A stretch of DNA of 64,000 bases from Desulfofundulus kuznetsovii DSM 6115 (GTDB taxonomy: Bacteria > Bacillota > Desulfotomaculia > Desulfotomaculales > Desulfovirgulaceae): contig NC_015573.1 of NCBI RefSeq assembly GCF_000214705.1, forward strand, positions 1,884,911 to 1,948,910, written 5' to 3'. Below are positions 24,545-32,857 of the stretch, piece by piece. The position numbers and the translations under genes were made by a program. The notes beneath the pieces were generated by a model, which had not been told where the DNA came from, did no database searches, and saw only the letters and a program-made list of their open reading frames with translations. Numbering within the stretch: the stretch's first letter is position 1; each line of letters begins with the position of its first letter.

Positions 24545-25605
24545 CACTGGCCCTCCCCCCCGTACAATTTTTTCACTTCCCGCACCACATCTGCCGCCAC
24601 GGGAAGCATGCCGCCGCAACGGCCGTAAAAATACACGGGACGGCGGCCATTCACGGTCAGGCGGACATCCTCCACCATCTGTCCCAGATTCATTTCCACA
24701 ACCAGGAATCGTTCTGCTTCCCCAATTACCGGCTCAAAAGCCTTTTGGGGAAAGGGCCACAGGGTGATGGGCCGGATCAGGCCTACCGCCAGGCCTTCTT
24801 CCCGGCAGCGGTCCACCACTGCCTTGCAGATGCGGGCGGCAGTACCAAAGGCAACCAGCACCAGCTTTGCCCCGCCCAGCCGGTACTCCTCCCAGCGCTG
24901 TTCCCGCTCGGCAATCAGCGCGTATTTCCGGGCCAGTTTTAGATTATGCTGCTCCAGCTCTTCGGGAACAATGTACAGGGAGTTGATCAACTTTTTTTCG
25001 CCCCCCATGCGCCCCGTGGCCGCCCAGGGCCGGGGAGGGATCTGGATTTCCTTTTCTTCTCCCAGCTCCACCGGCTCCATCATTTGTCCCAGGATGCCAT
25101 CGCCCGCCACCATCACTGGGTTGCGGTAGCGGTCGGCCAGGTCAAAGGCCACCTGCATCAAATCGATGATCTCCTGCACCGAAGCGGGAGCCAGGACAAT
25201 CACCCGGTAATCTCCGTGGCCGCCCCCTTTGGTAGCCTGAAAGTAGTCGGACTGGGCCGGCGCAATATTGCCCAGACCGGGGCCGCCCCGGATCATGTTT
25301 ACAATGACACAGGGCAACTCGGCACCAGCCAGGTAGGAAATGCCTTCCTGCATCAGGCTGATTCCCGGACCGGAGGAGGAAGTCATCACCCGGGCACCCG
25401 CCCCGGCGGCACCGTAAACCATATTAATGGCGGCCGTTTCACTTTCCGACTGCAGGTAAACTCCCCCCACCTCCGGGAGGCGTTTGGCCAGGTAGTGGGG
25501 CAGTTCGCTCTGGGGCGTAATGGGATAACCGAAAAAGTAACGGCAGCCGGCCCTAACCGCACCCTCCCCGATGGCCTCGTTTCCTTTCATTAGTATTTTA
25601 GCCAA
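24544..25605 (-). CDS. korA: 2-oxoacid:ferredoxin oxidoreductase, alpha subunit
   Basis: The alpha subunit, about 353 residues, binds the substrate side of the active site. Family motifs are [15 protein letters not shown] near 20, [20 protein letters not shown] near 55 and [18 protein letters not shown]. The start is TTG 25605, nine bases after GGGAGG, and overlaps the ferredoxin stop by eight bases. With korB, korC and korD it forms a reversible 2-oxoacid oxidoreductase feeding ferredoxin, usable in a reductive or incomplete TCA pathway. Confidence 0.9.
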   Translation of the reverse strand: MAKILMKGNEAIGEGAVRAGCRYFFGYPITPQSELPHYLAKRLPEVGGVYLQSESETAAINMVYGAAGAGARVMTSSSGPGISLMQEGISYLAGAELPCVIVNMIRGGPGLGNIAPAQSDYFQATKGGGHGDYRVIVLAPASVQEIIDLMQVAFDLADRYRNPVMVAGDGILGQMMEPVELGEEKEIQIPPRPWAATGRMGGEKKLINSLYIVPEELEQHNLKLARKYALIAEREQRWEEYRLGGAKLVLVAFGTAARICKAVVDRCREEGLAVGLIRPITLWPFPQKAFEPVIGEAERFLVVEMNLGQMVEDVRLTVNGRRPVYFYGRCGGMLPVAADVVREVKKLYGGEGQ

Positions 25606-25825
25606 CCCGGGCCACCTCCCTTTCCACTTCGATGACCAGATCAGGACACATGCGGGCACAGGTGGCACAGCCGGTACATTTGCTCTGATCTTCAATGGTA
25701 GCCGGATGAAAACCCATGCTGTTGATATGTTTGGCTAAAGTAATGATGCCCTTCGGGCAAAAGGTAACACAGAGTTCGCAACCCTTACAGCGTTCTTCTC
25801 TAAATGTTACTCGTGCGGCAGCCAA
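25598..25825 (-). CDS. korD: 2-oxoacid:ferredoxin oxidoreductase, delta (ferredoxin) subunit
   Basis: This 75-residue ferredoxin has two [4Fe-4S] motifs, CKGCELCVTFCP and CTGCATCARMCP, as in KorD/PorD delta subunits. TTG 25825 was chosen because GGAGGG lies six bases upstream; the longer frame lacks a site. Being first in the kor operon, it is the electron exit of the complex. Confidence 0.9.
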   Translation of the reverse strand: MAAARVTFREERCKGCELCVTFCPKGIITLAKHINSMGFHPATIEDQSKCTGCATCARMCPDLVIEVEREVARVG

Positions 25826-25849
25826 AAATCTCCCTCCCAAACTTAAGCC

Positions 25850-26536
25850 TTAAAAATCCTGCCACGGGGTTTGCATAAAGAGGTTCAAAGGGAGCACGGG
25901 CAACCCGGGGGGGAGGTGGGCACGCAGCTCTTCTGCTAAATCCCGGCGCGCCGCCACCATTACCACCGGCAGGTTGAGGACGCGGGCCGCATCCTGCACC
26001 ACCCGGTGTCCGGCCAGGATGGTTTGCCAGTCGGTAGCCGCCCCTAGATTGGTATTGCTCACCAGGCCCGTTACCTGCAGGCGGCAGGCCTTCTCGATAC
26101 CCTCCAGCATGTTGATGATGCCCTCTTTATCTCGCGTAAAAGGGCGGCAGGCATTCACCACAAGCCAGAGGTGGTAATCTTTCGCGGGCAGCAGGGACTT
26201 GAACCGTCCCAGGACCGTCGCCCCCACTTCATCGCCACCCACATCAAATACCCCATACCGGCCCGGGTCCTCCAGCACCCCGCGGATGGCCGGGGGCAGG
26301 GCCGGTAAATCCGCCCTCATCCACTCACCCCGGGGACAAACCACCGTCAACCCCAGTTGTTCCAGTTTTTCCCTGACCAGGCGGGTGCGAAAATAGGGGT
26401 TCACCACATCCAGGTCGATTACGGACGTGGGCAAACCCCGCTCCTTCAGGGAAAGGGCAAAATTAATGGCCAGTTCGGTCTTTCCGCTACCCAGATGGCC
26501 GGTAAAAATGGTTATTCTCCTTATACCTGTACCCAC
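25850..26536 (-). CDS. P-loop ATPase associated with 2-oxoacid oxidoreductase
   Basis: This 228-residue NTPase has a clear Walker A GHLGSGKTE (about 13-21), DLDVVNPYFRTR near 42-53 and a MinD/CobQ-like fold. Homologues lie beside kor genes in several Clostridia (context knowledge), suggesting a role in complex maturation or thiamine/CoA metabolism, but none is proven. It has GTP/ATP-dependent chaperone features only by fold. The gap to korD is 24 bases. Confidence 0.75.
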   Translation of the reverse strand: MGTGIRRITIFTGHLGSGKTELAINFALSLKERGLPTSVIDLDVVNPYFRTRLVREKLEQLGLTVVCPRGEWMRADLPALPPAIRGVLEDPGRYGVFDVGGDEVGATVLGRFKSLLPAKDYHLWLVVNACRPFTRDKEGIINMLEGIEKACRLQVTGLVSNTNLGAATDWQTILAGHRVVQDAARVLNLPVVMVAARRDLAEELRAHLPPGLPVLPLNLFMQTPWQDF

Positions 26537-26607
26537 CCGGGATCACCCCACGGTCAAAACAATTCGACAAAGATACCGAATTTCCTATCCCCGCAGCGAA
26601 AAACTGT

Positions 26608-27459
26608 TTATTGCCGGTCGCTGCCCCAACGGTCCAGGCGGTCCAGCAACGGGCTGCGGGCAATAAGGCTGGTAAGGGAATATTTTTCGGCCACCACGTG
26701 CAGGACAATGAGCAGTCCCAGGTAAGCCAGTTTAATCCCGTCCGGCAGTACCCATACCGCCGTTAGTCCCAGGGCGGCGCCCAGGGCATTTGCTCCCGTG
26801 TCGCCCATCATGGCCCTGGCTTTCAAATCCACGGCCAGGTAGGCCACAACACTGCCCGTTAAAACGGCCAGGAAAGCTAAGGGCCATTGCCCCCAACCGG
26901 CCGCAAATAAAAGAAAGGAGCCCAGAAGAAAACCTTTGCCGGCCCGGCCGGGGCGCAAATCCAAAAGGTTGATGGCATTTACGGAAAGGGCCAGGGTCAG
27001 GGCATTAACCGGCACCCAGGCCAGGGGGCCGGCTGCTGCCGCCAGGAAAAGGCTTAACCCCCCACCGGCCAGTGCCTTGAGGGCGCCGGTGGTCAGCCTT
27101 CCCTGCAAAAGGCTCTGCAGGTGTCCCTTCAAGCCGCTGGCATTACGGGAACCCCAGACATCATCCACCAGCCCCAGGCAGGTGAAGGCGGCCAGGGCCA
27201 GGGAAAAGGCCAGGGCAAAAAACTGCAGGTGTCCCGGCAAAAACGGGTAAAGGAGGGCTATACACGCTACGGCAGCCAGGGAAAACACCAGGCCTACCCC
27301 CAGGGGAATAACCTCACCTCGGAAATTAGGGCGCACAAAGCCGGCTTCCACAATCATTCCCATCAATCCGGGCAGGAACAGCCGGGTGAGCAGGGCCCCC
27401 AAAAGACCGGCAAAAACCAGGGTTACCGGGAAAGAAAAGGTGGTGATCAAAAAGGGCAT
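26608..27459 (-). CDS. MraY/WecA-like polyprenyl-phosphate glycosyl-1-phosphate transferase
   Basis: This membrane protein of about 283 residues has nine to ten hydrophobic segments and the family acidic motifs: GLVDDVWG near 96-103, VNAINLLDLRPGRAGK near 160-175 and MMGDTGANALGA near 220-231. It is shorter than MraY (about 320). The reaction is transfer of a sugar phosphate to a lipid carrier. Neighbours (GT2, SteA, SteB) suggest a cell-envelope glycolipid or division-related polymer. Start ATG 27459 follows GAGGTG. Confidence 0.82.
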   Translation of the reverse strand: MPFLITTFSFPVTLVFAGLLGALLTRLFLPGLMGMIVEAGFVRPNFRGEVIPLGVGLVFSLAAVACIALLYPFLPGHLQFFALAFSLALAAFTCLGLVDDVWGSRNASGLKGHLQSLLQGRLTTGALKALAGGGLSLFLAAAAGPLAWVPVNALTLALSVNAINLLDLRPGRAGKGFLLGSFLLFAAGWGQWPLAFLAVLTGSVVAYLAVDLKARAMMGDTGANALGAALGLTAVWVLPDGIKLAYLGLLIVLHVVAEKYSLTSLIARSPLLDRLDRWGSDRQ

Positions 27460-27485
27460 GATGAACACCTCGCACCGGGTAAATA

Positions 27486-28166
27486 TTATAGCGAATTTCT
27501 GGCCTGCCAGAGAACCCGGGCCACGTGCCAGAATTGCTTTCCCCGGTGTAAAAACCCTTTCAAATCCCGCCCGGTCTCCCTGTGGGTCATGACCACGGGA
27601 ACTTCCTGCACCCGGAAGCCCAGGCGGGCCGCTTTAATCGTCATGCCCACCTCTACTCCAAAGCCGGAGGCAAAAGGCAGCAGATGCTGCAGCACTCCCC
27701 GGGTCATGGCCCGCTGCCCGGACAAGGGTGATTCCATTACCAGGCCGGTATACCACCGGATTCCGGTCCTGGCCAGCCCCTTCACCAGGCCAAATCCTCC
27801 CTTGTGCCTGGCCGCAGGAAAGCGGGCCACCGTCATATCGGCTTCTCCCTCCAGGACCGGTAAAAGCAAGCGCCTGGCCTCCACGGCACTGACACCCAGA
27901 TCGGCATCAATGAGCAGGACAACATCACGGGTGCAAAGGGCCGCACCCCGGTTCAAAGCCTCCCCCTTACCCTTGTTGCGGGGAAGACGAATTACCCGGG
28001 CACCACTGGCCCGGGCTACTTCAGCCGTAGCATCGGTGGAACCGTCATCAACAACCACTACCTCGGCCACCTCGGGGATAGATAGAACGGCCTGCACGGT
28101 ATCCTTAATGCGGCTCGCCTCGTTATAGGCGGGAACCAGTACCGATACTGCTGGTTCTTTTACCAT
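27486..28166 (-). CDS. Family 2 glycosyltransferase
   Basis: This 226-residue transferase has the GT-A fold: VSVLVPAYNEASRI at the start, VVVDDGSTDAT, and a D-A-D metal motif in LLIDADLGVS. The later QRAMTRG stretch is the usual acceptor region. ATG 28166 follows GGGGGAAAACCCGCAG and lies inside the end of steB (44-base overlap). It has no membrane domain. It probably glycosylates the lipid carrier made with the MraY-like protein next to it. Confidence 0.82.
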   Translation of the reverse strand: MVKEPAVSVLVPAYNEASRIKDTVQAVLSIPEVAEVVVVDDGSTDATAEVARASGARVIRLPRNKGKGEALNRGAALCTRDVVLLIDADLGVSAVEARRLLLPVLEGEADMTVARFPAARHKGGFGLVKGLARTGIRWYTGLVMESPLSGQRAMTRGVLQHLLPFASGFGVEVGMTIKAARLGFRVQEVPVVMTHRETGRDLKGFLHRGKQFWHVARVLWQARNSL

Positions 28167-29052
28167 CTGCGGGTTTTCCCCCTTCGTCCAGTTCGGGGAG
28201 CAGCTTCTGAGCAGTAGGCTTGACCCCGTAGTGTCCCGGCTTACCGGTGAGGGCAATTACCAGGGCCACCTGGCCGGGAATGGTGTCAATATTATCAACA
28301 GTGGTAATGCGTTTCTTCTGGTAATCCGGCATGTAGGAGTAAAGAACATTGGTTTCCTCCACGCCGTAAACGGGTATTTTATTCTGCAAAAGCGTGTTAA
28401 TGAGGGGCAAATCCAGGGCCTGAACCCTGACCATATCCCGGTCCTGGCTGCCGCCGATGATAATCACGCCGTCCAGGGGCACCCCGTAATTCCCCGTAAT
28501 TTTAATCAGGTTTTCTTCCACCAGGACATCCACAGCCTTGCTCTTGCCTTTAACCAGCCCCCGGGCAATTTCCCCGGCCAGACGGGTGGTTAATTGTTCG
28601 TTAGTCAGGTTGTTCCATCCCAGCTGCTTTTCCAGTGTCTCCTTTTTACCGTTTATGTAAAAACCATTCAGTACTGTGGTGATAGATTGTACCTCCGCCC
28701 CGGCCAGCCGTAAAGTGGCAATAAGATCATCGGGAAATCCATAACTATTGGTTTCAATGATCGCCAGCCGGTACCCGGCCAAACGCTCACGGACCAAAAC
28801 CGGCAGCACCTGCTTTTCAAACTGTTTTTGTCTCTGGTTTTCCATCTCCAGGGCATTGGCCCGGGCCTCCACCGCTTCGTTCTTTTCCCGGAGTTGCTCC
28901 ATCTGCAACATGAGTTTATCCGCCAGCTGCTTTTGCTGTTTGGTCAGGGCATCATTGCCGAGCATGGTGCTGCCCACCAGTATACCGAGTCCCAGGGCGA
29001 GAAAAACCGCTACCAGGGAAGCAATGTGATAGCGCAAGTTAATAATCATCAT
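28123..29052 (-). CDS. steB: SteB/MctB-like division-associated protein
   Basis: This 309-residue protein has one N-terminal membrane span (about 8-28, IASLVAVFLALGLGILVGS) followed by a coiled coil (about 35-75, LADKLMLQMEQLREKNEAVEARANALEME, shown only in part) and a globular MctB-type domain. SteB partners SteA in Corynebacteria and related sequences occur in Clostridia. It starts at ATG ATG 29052 behind GGTGGT. A duplicated 23-base segment precedes it and creates a 20-codon minicistron. Confidence 0.78.
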   Translation of the reverse strand: MMIINLRYHIASLVAVFLALGLGILVGSTMLGNDALTKQQKQLADKLMLQMEQLREKNEAVEARANALEMENQRQKQFEKQVLPVLVRERLAGYRLAIIETNSYGFPDDLIATLRLAGAEVQSITTVLNGFYINGKKETLEKQLGWNNLTNEQLTTRLAGEIARGLVKGKSKAVDVLVEENLIKITGNYGVPLDGVIIIGGSQDRDMVRVQALDLPLINTLLQNKIPVYGVEETNVLYSYMPDYQKKRITTVDNIDTIPGQVALVIALTGKPGHYGVKPTAQKLLPELDEGGKPADGKRTSSIGTGSRL

Positions 29053-29128
29053 ACCACCAGCCTAAATCCGGCCCAGCCTGGCACGCGGGTGGCGGGGTAC
29101 CCGTGCATCATACCACCAGCCTAAATCC
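29047..29128 (-). repeat. 23-bp direct repeat between steA and steB
   Basis: The same 23 bases (on the minus strand GGATTTAGGCTGGTGGTATGATG) occur at 29047-29069 and 29106-29128, so the steA stop, ribosome site and ATG-ATG are present twice. The upstream copy opens a 20-codon frame beginning M-M-H-G-Y-P that ends by overlapping the steB start (TATGATG). Confidence 0.85.
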
Positions 29129-30242
29129 CCAGCAGCAACCGGAAGTGTATGTACAGCAGGCGTAACAATTCCCTGGTGGCAGGGGAAACAACTACCACCA
29201 CACCGGCGGGCAGGAGGGCGGCAAGAACAATTTGGGCCAGGTACCTGGCTTTAATGCGATTGCGGTAGAGCTTGCTGACTCCTTTGGCATCAACTAAAAC
29301 CGAGCCCACCTTCAACCGCACCAAAAAAGTGCTCCCCATGCCCTGCCGCCCCTTTTCTAAAAAATCCTCCACACAAAAGTGAGTACCCACGGCTACAATT
29401 AACTCCGCTCCGCCGTCATAAGCCAAAAGCATGGCTATATCTTCGCTGGTGCCGGGGGCGGCAAAAACCGCTGCCTTTAACCCCAGTTGCTGAATCCGTT
29501 GCAACCCGGGAGCCCTTCCATCGGGATAAGCGTGGACCACCAGTTCCGCCCCCGACCGCAAGGTCTTATCTGAAACACTGTCCATATCTCCCACTATGAT
29601 ATCGGGCTGGTACCCAAATTCAATCAGGGCATCGGCACCGCCATCCACGCCCACCAGTACCGGGCGCATTTCGTCAATGTAAGATTTAATAGCACTTAGA
29701 TCCTCCTTGTAGTTGTGTCCCCGTACCACAATGAGTACATGCCTGCCTTTAAAGGAGGTGCGCAAAGGCGGTCGCTGGTACTCACCCTTGATCAGGCTCA
29801 TTTCGTGCCGGGCATGCTCCAGGGTGTTTTCCACAAAACGGGAAATAACGGTTCCCATATTCTGCTGGGCCAGGGTCATTTTTTGTTTGATTTCTTCGGC
29901 AGTGAGAATATGACCGGCGGCCACCTGGCGGCCCTGACAGAAAATCAGGCCGTCTATTATATCCACTTCCTGTCCTTCAGCTACCAGATCCATAATTTCT
30001 TCCCCGGCATTGTCCACCAGGACTACCCCCGCCTGAACCAGGGTCAGGGGACCGTGGTTGGGATACCGGTCGCTCAAGGAGGAAGCGGCGTTAATTACCG
30101 CCCGTACCCGCGCCTCCACCAGGGACCGGGCGGCGACGTCATCAAGCTCGGGGTGGTTGATAATGGCAATTTCGTGAGCAGCCAGACGTTTGACCAGGTG
30201 TTTGGTTCGCCTGTCCACCCGGGCAATACCCTTAACGTGCAT
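29121..30242 (-). CDS. steA: SteA-like cytokinetic-ring protein
   Basis: This 373-residue protein has a central thiamine-pyrophosphokinase-like domain (about 165-320): ADALIEFGYQPDIIVGDMDSVSD matches the nucleotide region of that fold. A C-terminal membrane span lies near 335-355. The N-terminal 150 residues are SteA-specific (RRTKHLVKRLAAHEIAIINHPELD at the start). It forms a steA-steB pair with the next gene. In Corynebacterium the pair localises to the division ring; the same is expected here but not shown. Confidence 0.82.
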   Translation of the reverse strand: MHVKGIARVDRRTKHLVKRLAAHEIAIINHPELDDVAARSLVEARVRAVINAASSLSDRYPNHGPLTLVQAGVVLVDNAGEEIMDLVAEGQEVDIIDGLIFCQGRQVAAGHILTAEEIKQKMTLAQQNMGTVISRFVENTLEHARHEMSLIKGEYQRPPLRTSFKGRHVLIVVRGHNYKEDLSAIKSYIDEMRPVLVGVDGGADALIEFGYQPDIIVGDMDSVSDKTLRSGAELVVHAYPDGRAPGLQRIQQLGLKAAVFAAPGTSEDIAMLLAYDGGAELIVAVGTHFCVEDFLEKGRQGMGSTFLVRLKVGSVLVDAKGVSKLYRNRIKARYLAQIVLAALLPAGVVVVVSPATRELLRLLYIHFRLLLGI

Positions 30243-30320
30243 GCCAATCTCACCGCCTTAATATTTCTCTAACATTTTACAGTTTTTGTAGCGGCCAGTC
30301 AAGAAACGGTCCTGTTTCGT

Positions 30321-30346
30321 AAAAAAACCTGACCGCCGGTCAGGTT
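30321..30346 (-). terminator. Rho-independent terminator after spo0A
   Basis: On the minus strand AACCTGACC-GGC-GGTCAGGTT is a perfect 9-bp stem followed by T7. It lies 14 bases after the spo0A stop. Confidence 0.9.
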
Positions 30347-30359
30347 CTGGGATTTAGTT

Positions 30360-31124
30360 TTAACTCACCTTCGCCTCCAATCTTAGCTTGTCCGCCACCA
30401 TGGCTATAAATTCGGAATTGGTTGGTTTGCCTCTTTGTAGATTTATAGTATAACCAAAAAATTTCGTCATCATTTCCACATTCCCCCTGTCCCACGCCAG
30501 CTCGATGGCATGACGGATGGCCCTTTCCACCCGGCTGGGCGTGGTTTGATATTTCTGGGCAATCATGGGGTAAAGTTCTTTGGTTACTGCCCCCAGCAGG
30601 TTGACTTCGTTAATTACCGCCAGAATAGCATCCCGCAAATAGTGATAGCCTTTGATATGGGCTGGAACACCCATTTCGTGGATGATGTTTGTCACCGCCA
30701 CATCCAGGTTTTTGGTTTTGGCAGGGGATATGTATTGGGATACATTTACTCCATCGGCAAGTTGCCGGATGCGCGTGGCCAGCACGCTAAAATCAAAAGG
30801 CTTTAGTATATAGTAATCAGCTCCCAGTTCAACTGCCCGCTGGGTAACGCTTTCCTGGCCAAAGGCCGTAAGCATAATTACCTTGGGACGGGGCGAAACA
30901 CTTCCCAACTTCTCAAGCACGCCAATGCCATCTAAGTGAGGCATGATGATATCGAGCACTACAACATCCGGTTTTTGCTGTTTAATCTGTTCCAGGGCCT
31001 CTAATCCATTATATGCAATACCTGTTAATTCAAAGTCCTCTTGTTGGTTAATAAATTCCTTGAGTAATTCACAAAACTCTCGATTATCATCAGCAATTAG
31101 CACCTTAACGGTCTTTTTCACCAT
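30360..31124 (-). CDS. spo0A: Sporulation master response regulator Spo0A
   Basis: Spo0A, 254 residues, is the phosphorelay target that commits the cell to sporulation. The receiver domain (about 5-125) has D12, D13, the phosphoacceptor D58 (VVLDIIMPH) and K of YILKPFD. The C-terminal DNA-binding domain (about 145-254) shows the conserved [14 protein letters not shown] recognition helix. ATG 31124 follows GGAGGCGG; a longer frame from 31145 begins upstream of this site. It lies immediately downstream of spoIVB, as in all spore formers. Confidence 0.97.
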   Translation of the reverse strand: MVKKTVKVLIADDNREFCELLKEFINQQEDFELTGIAYNGLEALEQIKQQKPDVVVLDIIMPHLDGIGVLEKLGSVSPRPKVIMLTAFGQESVTQRAVELGADYYILKPFDFSVLATRIRQLADGVNVSQYISPAKTKNLDVAVTNIIHEMGVPAHIKGYHYLRDAILAVINEVNLLGAVTKELYPMIAQKYQTTPSRVERAIRHAIELAWDRGNVEMMTKFFGYTINLQRGKPTNSEFIAMVADKLRLEAKVS

Positions 31125-31147
31125 TAAATCCCGCCTCCTGAGCATTT

Positions 31148-31189
31148 ATTATATTTTCTCTCTAATGGCATTTATAGGCAATTTCGACG
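31148..31189 (-). promoter_or_regulatory. spo0A upstream control region
   Basis: TATAAT lies at 31153-31148 on the minus strand, a plausible -10, but no good -35 at 17 bases. Upstream, CGTCGAAA (31189-31182) is one base off the Spo0A box. Autoregulation of spo0A is known in other spore formers. Matches are weak. Confidence 0.35.
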
Positions 31190-31191
31190 CG

Positions 31192-31220
31192 CAAAAAAAA
31201 ACTCCTTCTGAACGGAGGAA
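31192..31220 (-). terminator. Rho-independent terminator after spoIVB
   Basis: On the minus strand TTTCCTCCG-TTCA-GAAGGAG forms a stem followed by T9. It separates spoIVB from spo0A. Confidence 0.75.
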
Positions 31221-31308
31221 ATAATTTTATTTACTATTTCTGTTAATATATGACACTAAATGAGCTACTTAGGAATAAAATCTGGGTCTTAGTCGAAAAA
31301 GCTTATAT

Positions 31309-32568
31309 TTATGCAACTTTTTTCTCCTTCGGAATGGGCATTAAATTTGCCTCCCAGAGCATCCACTCGGCGAGTACTCCATAACCCCGGGCAGGATCGT
31401 TGACAAATACATGCGTCACGGCGCCGACAAACTTTCCGTCCTGTATAATCGGGCTGCCGCTCATTCCCTGGATGATGCCCCCGGTTTGTCGCAATAGCTC
31501 GGGATCGTTAACTTTAATCACCATACCCTTTCCCTCCCCCCTGTTCTGGGGCATTACCTGCAATATTTCCACGGAAAAACGTCCAATACGATTCCCACGT
31601 AGAACCGTGAGCATCTCGGCCGGACCCTTTTTCACCTGGTAGACCAGGGCTACGGGGACGGGCTGGGGATATAAGGGATTGACCAGGGGCTGCCGCAAGC
31701 AACCGAAAATTCCATAGGATGTATTTTTTTCAATATTACCGGTTAACCCGCTGCCGTTGAAAAGACCTATTTTTTCCCCCGGTTGGCCCCGGCGGCCCGG
31801 GCGGATTCCCTGCACCATTGCCTCCACAATTTGACCGTCACCAAGCTCAATTTTGCGGTTCGTTTCAATATCGGTAATCACGTGACCGAGGGCACCATAT
31901 TTTTTGCTTCGCGGTTCATAAAAAGTCAGGGTACCGACACCGGCGGCACTATCCCGCACGTAAAGCCCAATACGGTAACGCCTTGTTTCGGCACAAAAGA
32001 TTGGTTTAACCCGGGTGGTGAAGACACGTTGCCCCCGTTTGATTTCCAGGATGACCGGACGGCCCGTTTCACCGCACCGGCTTATTTCGCTGCGCACCTG
32101 CTGTTCACTCTGTACCCGGCACCCGTTTACTTTCAGGATAACATCACCGTTTAAAATTCCTGCCTGCAGGGCGGGATTGTGCCGTTGTCCTTTCAGGTCC
32201 GTCACCACCGCGTGGCCAACCACCATTACTCCCTGGGCATGGAGCAGGACGCCGATGGAATGCCCTCCCGGGATGACCCGCACGGCAGGCACCACATTAA
32301 CTACCATACGGTTTAGAGGAATAAGACCAAGAAGCTTTATTTGCATATCTACCCGTCCGGGGACGCTGGCTACGGGAACGACACCCCGCCCGGAGGTCCA
32401 GCTGGTTTTTGGCTGTCCGGATAAAATTTCCACTTTAATAAGTTTTACGGGTAATCCCCGGGGTATAAGGGGGTCGCCTACGGCCACGTTTGGCCCCACA
32501 GACATAAATAAGGTTTTTAAGGTTATGTTTGCGCACAAAAGACTCAAGACCAGGGTGAATATTGCCAT
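31309..32568 (-). CDS. spoIVB: SpoIVB serine protease (sigma-K checkpoint)
   Basis: SpoIVB, 419 residues, is the forespore-secreted serine peptidase that triggers SigK activation in the mother cell. A membrane segment at the N-terminus (about 3-22), a PDZ domain (about 100-185, NPALQAGILNGDVILKVNG) and the peptidase core are clear, with H229 and D233 (GALGHVITDIE) and the nucleophile S372 (GMSGSPIIQDG). GGGGAGG lies at 32605-32611, nine bases before a CTG in frame at 32595, so translation may begin there and add L-S-R-K-R-F-F-S-I; ATG 32568 has no obvious site. Confidence 0.93.
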   Translation of the reverse strand: MAIFTLVLSLLCANITLKTLFMSVGPNVAVGDPLIPRGLPVKLIKVEILSGQPKTSWTSGRGVVPVASVPGRVDMQIKLLGLIPLNRMVVNVVPAVRVIPGGHSIGVLLHAQGVMVVGHAVVTDLKGQRHNPALQAGILNGDVILKVNGCRVQSEQQVRSEISRCGETGRPVILEIKRGQRVFTTRVKPIFCAETRRYRIGLYVRDSAAGVGTLTFYEPRSKKYGALGHVITDIETNRKIELGDGQIVEAMVQGIRPGRRGQPGEKIGLFNGSGLTGNIEKNTSYGIFGCLRQPLVNPLYPQPVPVALVYQVKKGPAEMLTVLRGNRIGRFSVEILQVMPQNRGEGKGMVIKVNDPELLRQTGGIIQGMSGSPIIQDGKFVGAVTHVFVNDPARGYGVLAEWMLWEANLMPIPKEKKVA

Positions 32569-32763
32569 GATGGAAAAAAACCTTTTTCTGCTCAGAATTT
32601 ATCGCCTCCCCGTTAATTTTTTGTCTCACCTCCATCTACATACTGGTATCCAGGTAAGGCACTAAAATTTAAAATAAGGGTGTGCATTTTTAAGATAGCC
32701 CGAGGTAATATCAATTATTCTGACTAAATGTGCCGTTATTGGCTTATTTGCGTTTAAAAAAAT

Positions 32764-32787
32764 AAAAAGCCCATTATTGGGCTTTTA
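32764..32787 (-). terminator. Rho-independent terminator after recN
   Basis: AAAAAGCCCA-TTA-TTGGGCTTTTA is a compact stem with A/T flanks; on the minus strand the loop is followed by T5ATTTTTTT. The rest of the 289-base gap 32569-32857 is AT-rich with no gene; it should hold the spoIVB promoter. Confidence 0.85.
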
Positions 32788-32857
32788 GGAATTAAAAACG
32801 TAAAGCTTTTATCACATTATAATTAATAAAAACTAGTCCCAAAATAGCACAGGTGTT

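Noticed and set aside
25800-25812. TAAATGTTAC resembling a MITE end
   Set aside because: It is inside korD coding sequence and lacks the GTTCAGT continuation.
27477-27490. GGTAAATATT resembling a MITE left end
   Set aside because: Only ten bases match, with no opposite end and no duplicated flank; probably chance.
27121-28128. Plus-strand frame of 335 codons
   Set aside because: Antisense of the MraY-like and GT2 genes; Arg/Ser/Thr-rich shadow composition and no start signals.
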